Assembly (NCBI GenBank): GCA_015501055.1
Contig: JADNYV010000273.1
Span: 1 to 47,551, forward strand
Direction of reading: 5' to 3'
DNA from: Mucidula mucida
Lineage: Eukaryota; Basidiomycota; Agaricomycetes; Agaricales; Physalacriaceae
DNA: 47,551 nt
Numbering within the stretch: the stretch's first letter is position 1; each line of letters opens with the position of its first letter. The notes beneath the pieces were generated by a model. That model worked only from the letters and a program-made list of their open reading frames with translations, did not search any database and had not been told where the DNA came from. Of the stretch, positions 19,254 to 30,805 are shown piece by piece. The position numbers and the translations under genes were made by a program.

Positions 19254-19800
19254 GATTTGGAGAGTCCTCGGTCGTCGGTGGTTGAAGAAAAGAAGACTTT
19301 GATTAGGGGTTACCTTCTTTTCGGCGATGATTCAAATCCGAAACATTCAAGAGGCTTGCTTGTTTGTCGAGCCCTGCTGGGACTTTTGCAGGTGTATTTT
19401 GTGTCGAATTGGAAAGGGCAAGTGCACAGTTCTTGTCAATCCTCGTGCTTGATTTGGCTGTCGAGGCAATCCGCTGGCGTAAATCATCAACTACTAGGTT
19501 CCCTGAATTGTCAGACCAACACCCACGCTACCTTTGAGAAGACGATGCACAGAGCAAGTCGCTACTTAGGGTAGCGCGGTTACCATAGGCTAGAGGAGCG
19601 CATCTTCGTACCACTCCGTCTCAATTTGAACACGTAGCGTTCAGACACAGAGTGCCTCACTAATAAGAAGATCGTGAATGTCAATAGATGGTTACACAGA
19701 ATACAGCGATATATAGTCACTACCTGCGTACACTGTCAGACAACAATTAACCGAAATATGAGAAAGACACACGGGATAGCAAGACACAAAGCAGATGGAT
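19254..19800. other. Alpha upstream region up to centrin copy 3
   Basis: Contains a diverged copy of the sequence found between the beta remnant and the centrin copy in A1 (860-1129) and A2, including GGTTACACAGAATACAG and ATATATAGT. This suggests an old arrangement in which a member of the small gene family lay tail-to-promoter next to centrin. No gene of its own is supported; a plus-strand frame at 19257-19574 is not recognised. Confidence 0.4.
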
Positions 19801-19826
19801 GACAATATGTATGTTCGACAACAGCC

Positions 19827-20393
19827 TCAAACGTCGTCTCTCATGATAGCGTAGAACTCTTGTTCGCTGATCTCTCCGTCTTGGCCAAGGTCAAATTCGT
19901 CGATCATGGCCTGTCTGTCAAAAACGTGAGCTGACGCCTGCGATGGAAGAAATGGAAGGAACGCACAGCTCGTCGTCCTCTAGCCGGTCGCCAATCTCCT
20001 TCGCGACGCGACGTAAATTGCGCAGGCTGATCTTTCCGGTATGGTCGTCGTCAAAAAGGCGGAAAGCGCGTTGCAGGTCCTCGAGGGGATCACGCTCGAG
20101 CAGCTTTTCGCTCACTTTTTCGCGTAAATTCACTGCCGGCGATAAAGAGCAAAAACACGCACTGGTTCTCGCGAAAGCCTCGAACTCCATCAAGCCATGA
20201 CCCGTCTTGTCGCTTTAGCACCTCTGCCTTGTTCAGGTCGAAGCCAAGGGCGCGGATAGTCGATGCAGCCATCCTTGTCCGTGTCGAACAGCTCAAACGC
20301 CTCTTTGATTTCCTGCTTCTGCTCGTCCGAAATCTCTGGGCGGCTATGCGTGCGCCGTTTCGCCTTCTAGGCAGCTGCCGAGGATCCGTACAT
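19827..20393 (-). pseudogene. Centrin pseudogene, array copy 3
   Basis: Carries the TAG at codon 9 (20367-20369) and 20-bp deletion common to all array copies, and the 14-bp deletion near 20210 and variant first intron common to copies 2 and 3. Unlike copy 2 it keeps the full C-terminal exons, with MIDEFDL and a Gly in place of Asp in [12 protein letters not shown] (GGC for GAC at the fourth loop), which would damage calcium binding. Confidence 0.93.
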
Positions 20394-20594
20394 CGAATGC
20401 TAATGGGTACGGGCGCGTCATTGTCGTGACGGTAGGTGGAGGATGATTGGGTGCAGATGCTGGTGTGGATAGAAGAGAGGCTTGCCTAGGGTTAGGGCTT
20501 TGGTAGTCACCACGTGAAGCGAGTTACGCTCCTCCGTCTACTAGAAGGAACAACTGTCTTCCTTCATCTCATGGCGTCTGCGTCATAAGCTTAC

Positions 20595-20930
20595 CTTTTG
20601 TCGTGTTCAGCGGTAATATAATGGCCCTATGATTCCGTTTCGCCCTGGGCTCCAACCTGTCTGAGGGAACCAATCAGTCTCATATCGGAAGAGTTATCAA
20701 CAACATACTGTAGCACGCTCTGCACCCGATTCTGTTGGACGACGACGTTTAGTCGGCGGCTCTGGAGGCAGATGGTCAGCGCTACGCTTCAACGAGGTCG
20801 ACAACTCGGAGCTTCGAATCATGTTGCCGCAATCGAATAGGATCACGGAGACGTCGAAGCGGACAGCTTTAATCCACGCCTACGGATAATAAGCCTGCAT
20901 AATAATGAACACGATAGAAGGATCACCCAC
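20595..20930 (-). pseudogene. Internally deleted FunK1-like kinase remnant, array copy 3
   Basis: Same three-piece K3 fusion as in copies 1 and 2, with a few private substitutions (for example TTTTGTCGTG for TTCCGTCGTG at the left end). It retains the GTTGCCGCAATCG piece, as in copy 2. Confidence 0.82.
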
Positions 20931-20993
20931 CGTTCCGCTCTGCAGAAGACATAACTTCAAAGTGCCCCACAGCTGGAGGAGGCGCACCTTTAC

Positions 20994-21800
20994 TCAAACA
21001 TCACTCTTCTCGTCGTATCCTAGTCCATGCCAACGAAGAGGGCCATGTCCGACACGACTAGGATAGGGCTTCGTCAGCGAACTCGGCAACAAGAAGCCTG
21101 TAGACGTACCAGGACTGGCGAGCACGAACAACGACATGGCCGGAATAGCCAAAGTCGGATCTTTGTCGCCGTCCACTGGCACGAAGCCAAATGGGACAAG
21201 GGACACGTCGCGAAGACAACGTCCCACACAACGCCGGCGACGTCGGATACATTCCCGAGGTCTGTAAGAATTGTTAGCCACCGTCTGGAGAAAGGCAAGA
21301 AGAGGACGACGTACGGTGTGTAGTAACAGAGGCGGGAGTGCCATAACTACGGCGAATATGATGAGCGGTTGGGTAGGAGACGCAAAGAGGAAGACTTACC
21401 TCCTCAGTAAGAGCAAGTCGATGTCTAAGGAAAGGGTGGCGAGTCAGTAGTGCTTATGGACAGCGTGAACAACGACTCACAGAGCAGCGCGTTGATCCCC
21501 CAAGGATGGCTGTCCAAGTCGTCAGCAAGCTCCTCGAAAACAAGGCAAAGAAATTGACGTACCAGAGAGAGGCCAAAGACGGTGGGCTCCCACAAGGAAA
21601 TCGGTGATGATGGTGGGAGGAAGAAACACCGGGTTTCCATCAACGGCGGTCACCTCCTAAACGTGTTGCGATGTCCGGGACATACGATGAGCGGGAGCAG
21701 CGAGGAGGGTATCTTCGAGACCATGAGACGAGGAGCGAGGTATATAAGGAAGGAATATCACGAACCGGGAGAAGAGAGGAAGGGATGATGATTCCAGGTA
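20994..21800 (-). other. X2 region, array copy 3
   Basis: Equivalent to 2303-3110. It differs more than the other two copies: a 9-bp in-frame loss, and several amino-acid changes spread through the 116-codon frame. That pattern looks like drift rather than selection. Product unknown. Confidence 0.22.
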
Positions 21801-22781
21801 AGTTCCATCGCCTTTTAACGAATTCTGCATAGCTACGTACATCTAATAAGATGTACATCAACGCGGGCGATCGAGGCCGCGACACACGGACATTTGATTG
21901 GGGGAAGATCTGTGCAGATTCGGGCGCAAATTGCGCCGCCACATATTTTGCTTAGTGACGCGTAACCGCCCTGACTCTTACAGGAAAGGAACAGGAGGTA
22001 GAAAGAGAGAGAAGAAGACTCCAACACGAATGGTGAACCCAAATCGAATGAAAGTTACCTTGACCCGTAGAATGGACTGTGGCGTGTATCCCGTTCTTCG
22101 AATCAAAGTTTCAGTGCCCAGAGCGTAGGATTAACATCACGACATGTCCCTGAGAATCTGATGGGAGTCAGTCAGCGGCGTCTGGACTCGGGGATAGTGA
22201 AAACTTACGGACACGTCTTTTCACTGCAACGCTTTGCGTTGCTAATTGCTTTGCTCTGGGCGCGGAGAAGATAGCCCGTAGCGATATATCAGCATATGAT
22301 ATCAGTCAGGATGAAATGAAGCCGTTGAAACGCGGAAAAGGTACGAACCTTGTGTGCATTCTGTTGACAGAACATGCTTCGAACGTTAACGTTGGAACGA
22401 ATGCGTTCGCGGGTGTACTGACATCTGCAGGCAGTATATTTAGACCAAATAAATCTATCCCAGTTGTAAAGTTGACCAAAATGACATGGCAAACGACTGT
22501 TAGCCAAAACTGTCAGAGGGACGGAGGCAGGCATCATTTCCCCACATCCGATGTCGGGCAAGATAAGATTCCAACAGCCCCGGAGACGTCACAGGGCCCA
22601 GATATCCTCGTGTCATCGATGTGCAGGGTCCTCACCGCATCCCAGAGGCTCTTTCGCGAAACGCCACTCACCGCACGCGTTCTCCGCCTTCACGACCGTC
22701 GGAATCTGACGTACCTACTCCTATCATGAGTCTCAGGGGAAATTCAGGACAGCCAGAGTAACGAGAGAGTAGGAAAGCAGG

Positions 22782-22857
22782 AAAGCGCGTTAGTGTAACC
22801 ACTGTGAACTCGGACATGTGGTGGTTCGAGTTCAAGTGATACCGATCACTTGGGGTT
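22782..22857 (+). ncRNA. tRNA-like pol III promoter elements, array copy 3
   Basis: Box A-like TAGTGTAACCA at 22791-22801, box B-like GGTTCGAGTTC at 22823-22833 and the following hairpin, all identical to copies 1 and 2. Confidence 0.3.
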
Positions 22858-23445
22858 GTCATACCCGTATGGCACCATTCAATAACAATCTTTCGGCCCT
22901 AGTTCCGAGTCGATTGGACATCTGGAACACTGGGAGGATGTGGGTTATCCGCGCTTAGGGCGGAGCGAATATCCATCTGCGAATACGCGATATCGACATT
23001 GTGACCCAACAGATATCATCTCCAGGGTGCTATGCATTGGTTACAGTCGTTTATTGGGACGTCTGATTGCGTCGTTGAGTCATGTTGGATTTGGATGTTT
23101 CGGCGATATGTACTTCTCCGTAAGTGTCAGTAGGTGGGATATGTTCATGTATGTGTTTCTGTCAGACTTTGGGTGTTTACCATGATATAGTCCTATCTCA
23201 AACTAATCTCTCAAGTGTATTTTTTGCTCTGTAGACACTCTCGAGAGTGCTCAATTGTCAATATACACATTTTGGATGTACAGCAAAGTAATACATTTTA
23301 CCACTACGGTACAGATTTGGCGTTAAGACGGTCTGAGAAGAAAGAGCAAAAAGCGGATTCGATTAGGCGTATCTACGACAGGACTACATGACTACGTATA
23401 GGCTACAATACTACTCTCTATCACATCCTACTGTGGCGGTACTTT

Positions 23446-26263
23446 CTATTCTAATTCCATCTCGTTGAATGTGCCAGGCTGCGTCCCGGAATCGCTCGCC
23501 CCTTCCAAAGCGAAAGCAGCTGGAAGCGACTGTGCATCGCCGTGGATACAAAACGGCCAAGTTAGCTTGGAAGATAATTATCACAATAACAAGGCACGTA
23601 CTTTCAAAGATGGCCCGTTGATAACATCGCCGTCGTCCCAACAGAGTCGAGCGTCCCAGGTGGCGTGTGGCGTAGCGAACCGTGCTGTCCCCCACAGTGA
23701 GTAACTCGTAGGGCGAGCGTAGCTGGCGATAGCGCCACTGCTCAGCGTAATTCAACTAGAGTTTCAGGCACTGAAATTCGTTGTTAGCGCAATAAGTGAA
23801 ATGATAGGAATAACGTACCATCGCCAGGACGTCCAAATGCGTGTGTAAGCCCGAGCTCCGTCAGATCTGAATCGCCATTAGCGGTTGATCGTTCAGCGCT
23901 GAAGCCGGCCCCCCTTGGATTTGGCAGGGCGTTGCTTGAGTCGAGGTCTGGAGTCGGCGTACTGGGAAAAGACGGGAGGTGAGAGCGCGTAATACGAAGC
24001 GTGAGATGCGAGTGCAGCGGCGATACCTGTGATTCCAAGAGAGTAGGCAGCCGTCAGTTCAGAAAGCAAGGTACGAAGACATAACGTACCCAAAAGACAC
24101 ATTGGTAACAGACGCGTCCCAAAGCGTCCATTAAACCGACGTCCGTGAGTTCTAAATCGGGCTAAATGACACGAGGTTGCCAAGGCACGGTGCACAAGTA
24201 TAACTCCGTGAGGGATTCAGGCGGTCGAGCGAGAGCGTAGCGACTGGCGGGGCGAGAATTCGCGGAGGGTAGAAGATGACGGCGAGTCACCTATGTCAAT
24301 GACGCCTACAGCGCGTTAGTCGGGGGGAGAGGACGCGATAGTTGATGTGTGGCGTGGGCGGAACATCGTTCTTGAAACAGTGACAAGTTGGGCGAGACAA
24401 GCGATCCAGTGAGACAGCTGACGTGCACTGCATCCTGGTATAATGATTTAGCACTCAATTTCAGAGAGCAGAATAACGTACTTGCCAAGTTTACCGCGAA
24501 CACGTCCTAATCCGACCATAAATCCGATAGCCGCAAGATCCAGATCGCCATCAGCGGCGGATAGTCACCGTACGAGTCGAATGATGCAAAGATTTGATGG
24601 CAATACAGGGAGGGCCTACGGAAAACGGGTGAGAGGTGAAGAAGAAATTGAAATCAAACATTTGCACCGTTGCGCCCGAAAAAAAGCCGGGCCGGCGAGG
24701 CCAATACACGCTGGAGTTGTCAGAGATGGCATGTTCGTGAGCCACCGCAGTTTCGTTCAACGATTGATTTCTTCCAGAGGCGGCGAAGCCGCCTCACGTT
24801 TTCTAGAGGGACTTGTGAGATGAGAGCTTGGTCGAATCAGAGCGAATGACGCACCGTTCCAGCGCCCGAATCAAATCCCAAAGGCTCAAATCGAATCAGA
24901 ACACGCACCCTTTTCGCCTGGACCAAAAGCCGGTCCGGCGAGGACAGCCATGCTGATAAACCGCAGCACGACTTGTTTGCATGGTTGAAGTGCCAGTATT
25001 GGGGTGGTGAAGCCACCGCCGCCACTTTGAACGCACTGTATGCTGCGAATCAACTTGAAATCAAAACGCCAAGAGAGGACGACTCACGGATTGAATGAAA
25101 TATCTAACATTGAGCTAGGACTAAACCAGACCCGAAAAAGACGAAAAAATGAAGAGAAAACACGCTTTTTGCCTGGAATCCAAGCCTGGCCGGCGAGGGC
25201 AGCCTGCTGTAATTCCCATGATGCCGTTCGTCGCGTCTTGAAAGGCTGAAGAAAGATGAATCGTTGACAGTTCTCGAGGCGCCTGAGGCGCCGACGCGTT
25301 GTATCGAATACTTGACATTCTTGAGGCTAGAGGACGTGACGGGATGAAGCAAACCGTCAAGTTGCCGATCCGGATCAAGTTGATCGATGTTCCTGCCTCT
25401 TGCCATGACGTCGTGCCTCAATGTCTCCTTCAGTTGACCCTTATCGCGCTGGACCTGTTGATGATTAATGGTCTCCATAGGTCTCTCTGCGTCCGGTCTT
25501 CTGGTACGACGCCAAATGGGATAAGTACCTCCGCCTGTCTGCTCCATCTCCTGCTCCCGCCAATCTGAACCCGGTTCTTGAGGATTTGAGCATCTCACAC
25601 ATCGTGTGCCCTGCTCTGACGACGGGTCATCGTGAGAGTCGTGGAGGATTTCAACACGCACCTTCTCTCTGTCTGCTCCCTATTTTGACCCCGAATCTGG
25701 ACTACCCGAGCTGGTAAAACTCTACGGATGATGAGAACCCGTCTCGAGGACTTCACGCACCTTTTCGACTTCCCGCCATTCTGACCATGGTTCTCGAAGA
25801 ATTGAGCCGGAGCCGGTTTCTGGCGAACGTCAGCGTAAGTCTTAGCAAGTTGTTTATTTCGCTTACCTTCTCTGCTCTATACCTACTTGACGTCGGCCGC
25901 AAAGACTGCATGTTGTACACGCCTTTCCTGACGTCCGGCAATTCTAACCCCGGTTCTCGACGAAGTGAGCGGGTCTCGCGGTTTCTGGATTTCGACAACG
26001 TCGTCCGAGTCGCTCTTTGCTTACCTTCTCTCCGTCGTCCGCGAAGACTGTCCTGACACAATGAATCTTCAGTAGACGAGCAAGAGGTAGGGGAGAACGA
26101 GCTCACCGGGATAATTTTGCCGTGAAGGTGATGGTAAGTGGGAGAGTTCGAATGAGGTTACGCAGAGATTGAATTCAGGTCCCTGTCGGAGCAATATTGA
26201 GCGTTCTCTGGGCGCCCGATCGTTGCCTTGGATAAAGCTTGATTCAGGTCCCCGTGTGGACAT
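23446..26263 (-). other. X1 locus: putative intron-rich gene with repeated exons, array copy 3
   Basis: Almost identical to copy 2: start MSTRGPESSF with ATG at 26261-26263, repeated EPG-type exons, helix, GLAG pieces, DLxxxGLxxAxGR exons and end SEMELE. Private changes include a 1-nt loss near 25524 (GATAAGTACC against GATAACGTACC), which destroys a GTACGTTAT donor, a 1-nt loss near 24671, and shortening of the GLAG piece region. Unless these are sequencing errors, this copy is non-functional. Confidence 0.35.
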
Positions 26264-26518
26264 CCTTCTGTGGCGCACTCGTCAGCAGGTAAATTCGCTT
26301 TCTACCTATTCGAATCAAGTACTGATTTGCCAGTGTGTAGACATCATCTTGAGCTATTCAAGTACGAATAATAGAGTCTATGTCCGTGTGCCGTCACCTT
26401 GTAATATTCGTCGCATCAGTAACGAATATCGATCATGCTAGCTATTACGAAGGGCGGCTAACGGCTTGCTCTTATTCTTGGACTATAGGACTGTATATTT
26501 TGTCTAACACGATCAAAC

Positions 26519-26704
26519 ATGTCTCTTTCAAATCGTACTCACAGTCCGAGTCGAATGAAACCACAGGAGGATGAGGATTCAATGCGCCACACCTTTGTCA
26601 TGTCATCGATATGTGATGCGACGGAGTGCCCAGAAATTCCCATCAGTAACAACGGGCCCAGACAACCGCCGCATATATCAAACTCTAATGTCGACGAGGT
26701 ATAA
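26519..26704 (+). CDS. Hypothetical 61-aa ORF, array copy 3
   Basis: Equivalent to 7855-8040 with one substitution. Start and stop are conserved. Function unknown. Confidence 0.23.
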   Translation: MSLSNRTHSPSRMKPQEDEDSMRHTFVMSSICDATECPEIPISNNGPRQPPHISNSNVDEV

Positions 26705-26737
26705 AGACCACCAGAACTGCCGTGAATCTCGTTATCC

Positions 26738-26944
26738 TCTGCTGTCGCTATGCCCCATTGTATCATGTTCTTGTCGTCGCCGTTCCTCTGGTTACTCGCC
26801 TCTGCCGCGACTCGCAAGCTTCAGTGCCACGACTCGTTGGGCAGCCCGGTATGTCGCAGTGACTCACATCGCTTCAGCTAACAGACCTCCCTAGTTTGTC
26901 CGTGTGTGCTGGGGCAAACACCATGGTGCGAGTGTCAGAAGTGA
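26738..26944 (+). pseudogene. Small cysteine-rich ORF, array copy 3 (start lost)
   Basis: A deletion near 26738 removes the ATG used in copies 1 and 2 and the pyrimidine tract before it. The intron and the C-x-C exon remain, with Lys to Glu between the last two cysteines. In another frame an ATG at about 26764 opens MFLSSPFLWLLASAA, which also looks like a signal peptide and splices in frame to a product ending RAVGV. This is an alternative protein, not the cysteine-rich one. Confidence 0.3.
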
Positions 26945-27411
26945 TGCTTGTACTGCCCAGACGGGGACTGCGCGAGCCAGGTATGGTATGCTGGGCTCAC
27001 CACCCGAACCGACCTTGCGCGCAGTTGGTGTTTAGCCTGGTATCCTGCCCGCCCTCCTTGGAGTAGCGAAAGCAGCACCCGAGACCCCCCTTTTTTTGCA
27101 TCAGAGCGCGAGAGATTCAACGCTGCACTCGCCAGCCCCGTCCCTGGGTAACGGACCTCTTTCGGTTTGAATCTCGCCCGAGAACCCCAACCGCCTTAGC
27201 AGGGCACCTTGACGGTATGAGCTACAACGTTAAAAACGCCCTTTAGCGAGGCGTGCCTCTACAATCAGTAGACTTGTCTCTCGCTTAGACTTTGGTAGTA
27301 AATACTTGCCGTTCCCGCCGTACACTAGTCAAATAACACATTGTTTTTGTCCACTTCTTGGAGTTCTGCGGGACTTGACGCGCTCTCAGTCCATCGTCAA
27401 GATCCCTTAGT
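26945..27411. other. Near-invariant block at the end of unit A3
   Basis: Same block as 8298-8761 and 16490-16955, essentially identical to the A2 copy. No gene recognised. Confidence 0.5.
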
Positions 27412-27624
27412 CGTCTTATGACAGCGCTCTGACGGCATGAACGGTGAGTAGCAGTCTACAGGACGGATCGAACGCACTGTAGTGCCGGGTCTTTAAGATC
27501 GTTCTCCCTAAGCAGAAGTCAGGATCACTTGTAGTCTTCCGAATGGAGAGGAGAGCACATACCATTCTTTGAGACTTTTGGCTCTCGCAACCGAGGAAGG
27601 CGATTGCTCCTGCGGAGGAGGCAT
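27412..27624 (-). pseudogene. Gamma member of small coiled-coil family, second copy, truncated
   Basis: Same as 16956-17169, with ATG at 27622-27624 and exon 2 reading ENDLKDPALQ. Truncated by the junction with A3. Confidence 0.58.
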
Positions 27625-27916
27625 GGGAGATGATAGTTCAACGTAGAAGGCAGCCATTGCTATTTGGGTTCTCGGTGGTTGGTGAAAGAGCGATGATTCA
27701 GATTCGAGACATTAGGTACTGGGATTGTTGAATGCATGTTCCAAGTCTACAAGACCAGCAAAAGCTGGCTGAAGTCACAAGCATTGCCGTTGATGAGCTC
27801 AGAGGCGATCGCCACAGACGTTAGTCGGGTTCCCTACAGCCAAATCGCGACTGGCGAGGATGATGAAAGCAGAGGAAATAAAGGCACTCGGGCCGGACAG
27901 CACGCCTCATCGACGT

Positions 27917-28740
27917 TTACAACGCGTACTCATACTGTTTCCGAAGCGGCCTCGTTACCCTTTCAACAACGCCGTAGCCAAGCGTGCACGCCCTTTCGAC
28001 AACGCCGACGCCAAGTGTGCACACCCTTTCTGTAACCATTTTAGCAACACCGCCCCAAGCGTACACAGCCTTTTTGTATGAGTGAGTGATTAATTTGCCA
28101 AACAAGAGCAATAAGGTAATTGAACGTACCAAACAATGACCCCGACTGCACTGAGACCCTGCTTGTCAGTGAAGCATTAGCCTGAGGCAGAACCAAAGGC
28201 TTACTTGATTTTAAGATGGTCTTCTAGACGAGCACAACGGTCTTCGAGACGTGTAAGTTGAGCTTTCAGCTCATCCCTGTCAAAGCTGTTTGGAATCTTT
28301 GAGTTGAAGAACTACTAGATGCACACTCACCGGTCACTCTCCCACTGCTTGTGCTCCTTCCTCAGCTGCTCCACTGCATGTTGAGACCTTGGCGATCCAT
28401 AAGGACCTGGTCGATGATCATCGCTAACATGGACTATCAAACTTATGACTGGAATGGTCATAGAGCGCACACACTTACTCTAGGGGAGGCTGGTCCGCCG
28501 TCCTGCGGAGAAGGGCCCTAACAGTATAAATGATCAGCGGAGATTCACCCGACGCGACATGTCAACGCTGACTGCTGTTTTATACGCGTAGCTGGGGCCA
28601 TGGGAGATGAGAGTGGAATATAGAGAGCAACGTATCTGACCCGGAAGGCAGCCGTTATACGATTTGGGCAGTCCTCGGTGGTCGTGGAAGAAGAGACTTT
28701 AGGGGTTACTACCTTCTTGATTCAGAAGAAGAAGAAGAAG
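27917..28740 (-). pseudogene. Beta member of small coiled-coil family, second copy
   Basis: Same organisation as 17462-18290: coiled-coil exons and the 33-bp tandem repeat (27955-28080). Single-base deletions between 28285 and 28460 break the exon with PVEQLRKEHKQ and its surroundings. If real they kill the gene; they look like homopolymer errors. Confidence 0.45.
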
Positions 28741-29122
28741 AATTACATCCCAGTGATTGCCGCTTCAATCACCGAGTTTTGCACCACATGTGTGCCCAGT
28801 CACACGCTGCAGAGCACCACGGCCGTTGACGGTTTGAGCGCCACTTGCGAATTTCGCGCCTCGGGACCGTGGTGGGTTTGGAACACTGGCCCTGTCACGG
28901 AGACCAGCATCCACTTACGGGCAACCATTGCTCCATGCCCCGGAGAGCACAAAGCAAGGCACTTCAAGGGCTCAACAGCAAACAAAGTTACAGCCCAAGA
29001 TACATTTACACGTCCCGTCGTGAATACTATCATCACCGTCAGCAATACCGGTGTCCTTAAACAACGTCCACATGCTTTTAGTTCATGAGCATTCCATCCG
29101 AAACAGAAGTCAAGACACGTAC

Positions 29123-29636
29123 TTCGTGAACATGGTCATGAAGACGCCTTGCCTGTCGAAGCATTAGCCTTCGAAACTAGTGGTAAGCATACAGACACTT
29201 ACTGGTTCTTGATGAGCATCATAAGGATTTCGCGGCGGTCCTCTCGATCCTTTTGGCGGTCCTCTCGATCCCGTTGCCGGTCCACGCGATCCTCCTTCAT
29301 CTCGGTTATCAGTTGCGCTGTGGCCTTCCTACTGACGTGTCATTTTTACACTCTGGTGATGGAGCGCAGACACTTACTCGATAGCCGCTCGCCCGTACAG
29401 GCCTTAAAGGAGTGCTCTGGAAGGATGGACAGTGATTAGCATTCTGCACTGGATGCGAGATAACGCACCTCAACGCGGGGTCTTTCATTTTCTCTTCCCT
29501 ATGAAGAGTCAGGATCACTCGTAGTGTTCCGTTTAGAGAGCACATACCACTCCGCCAAGGTCTTTGCTCGAGCAACTGACGACGTCTCGGACGTTGAAGT
29601 AGGAGAGTGCACTTGCGGAGGCGTCGTTGGGGCCAT
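29123..29636 (-). CDS. Alpha member of small coiled-coil family, second copy
   Basis: Identical in all visible coding parts to 18675-19188: MAPTTPPQVHS start at 29634-29636, split Trp codon, EEKMKDPALR, charged helix and LMMLIKNQ exon. The TATAAAA lies 59 bp upstream. Two identical copies mean duplication is very recent or homogenised. Function unknown. Confidence 0.45.
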
Positions 29637-30203
29637 GTGAGATGAGAGTTGAACGTAGAGAACAACGTATCTAACACGGATGGCAGCCATCGGCTTTTAT
29701 AGATTTGGAGAGTCCTCGGTCGTCGGTGGTTGAAGAAAAGAAGACTTTGATTAGGGGTTACCTTCTTTTCGGCGATGATTCAAATCCGAAACATTCAAGA
29801 GGCTTGCTTGTTTGTCGAGCCCTGCTGGGACTTTTGCAGGTGTATTTTGTGTCGAATTGGAAAGGGCAAGTGCACAGTTCTTGTCAATCCTCGTGCTTGA
29901 TTTGGCTGTCGAGGCAATCCGCTGGCGTAAATCATCAACTACTAGGTTCCCTGAATTGTCAGACCAACACCCACGCTACCTTTGAGAAGACGATGCACAG
30001 AGCAAGTCGCTACTTAGGGTAGCGCGGTTACCATAGGCTAGAGGAGCGCATCTTCGTACCACTCCGTCTCAATTTGAACACGTAGCGTTCAGACACAGAG
30101 TGCCTCACTAATAAGAAGATCGTGAATGTCAATAGATGGTTACACAGAATACAGCGATATATAATCACTACCTGCGTACACTGTTGTACGTTCGACAGCA
30201 GCC

Positions 30204-30805
30204 TCAAACGTCGTCTCTCATGATAGCGTAGAACTCTTGTTCGCTGATCTCGCCGTCTTGGTCCAGGTCAAATTCGTCTATCATGGCCTGTCTGTCAAAA
30301 ACGTGAGCTGACGCCTGCTATGGAAGAAATGGAAGGAACGCACAGCTCGTCGTCCTCTAGCCGATCGCCAATCTCCTTCGCGACGCGACGTAAATTGCGC
30401 AGACTGATCTTTCCGGTATGGTCGTCGTCAAAAAGCCGGAAAGCGCGTTGCAGGTCCTCGAGGGGATCGCGCTCTAGCAGCTTTTCGCTCACTTTTTTGC
30501 GTAAATATACTGCCATCGGTAACGAGGAAAAAACACGCACTGGTTCTCGCGAAAGCCTCGAACTCCATCAAGCCGTGACCCGTCTTGTCGTTGTCGCGTA
30601 GGAGCTTTAGCACCTCTGCCTTCTTCAGGTCGAAGCCAAGGGCGCGCATCGCGACTTTGAGCTCGTGATAGTCGATGCAGCCGTCCTTATCCGTGTCAAA
30701 CAGCTCAAACGCCTCTTTGATTTCCTGCTTCTGCTCGTCCGAAATCTCCGGGCGGCTATGCGTGCGCCGTTTGGCCTTCTGGGCAGCGGCTGAGGATCCG
30801 TACAT
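30204..30805 (-). CDS. Centrin (caltractin / Cdc31 family), intact, three exons
   Basis: Exons 30541-30805, 30344-30491 and 30204-30291 join in frame to 166 aa, the usual centrin length. Four EF-hands are visible: loop 1 [12 protein letters not shown], a degenerate loop 2 [12 protein letters not shown], loop 3 [12 protein letters not shown] and loop 4 [12 protein letters not shown]. The linker [17 protein letters not shown] is diagnostic of centrin. Intron 1 is 49 nt (GTGCGT donor) using an AAG acceptor, which gives the family sequence [14 protein letters not shown]; a CAG acceptor would give a 31-nt intron and extra residues. Intron 2 is 52 nt. Centrin is a calcium-binding protein of the spindle pole body, needed for its duplication, and of the nuclear-pore/TREX-2 complex. 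The gene lies at the right end of the array that carries three dead copies, so it is probably the only functional one here. Confidence 0.95.

Larger units (their letters stand above)
16956..19640. repeat. Block B, first copy (partner 27412-30176)
   Basis: About 2.7 kb that is nearly identical to 27412-30176: only a handful of substitutions were noticed, for example C/G at about 18202 and C/T at about 18340, plus a cluster of 1-nt deletions in the second copy. It contains three diverged tandem modules (alpha, beta, gamma in minus-strand order) of one small gene family. Its left edge cuts the gamma gene, so block B is itself a broken segment. Confidence 0.93.
19650..27411. repeat. Array unit A3
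   Basis: Third copy of the long unit, offset about 10.5 kb from A2. From about 22.8 kb onward it is nearly identical to A2; between about 20.9 and 22.2 kb it has many private differences, including a 9-bp loss near 21175. It is followed by the second copy of block B. Confidence 0.9.
27412..30176. repeat. Block B, second copy
   Basis: Near-identical partner of 16956-19640. It is shorter around 28280-28460, where seven or so single bases are missing, mostly from runs of the same base (TT to T, GG to G, AA to A). Its right end joins the 3' end of the intact centrin after a deletion of about 60 bp relative to the A3 junction. Confidence 0.92.

Noticed and set aside
640..27411. Repeat-induced point mutation (RIP) as the cause of decay
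   Set aside because: Differences among units are mixed substitutions and indels, without the strong C-to-T and G-to-A bias or AT enrichment that RIP would leave.
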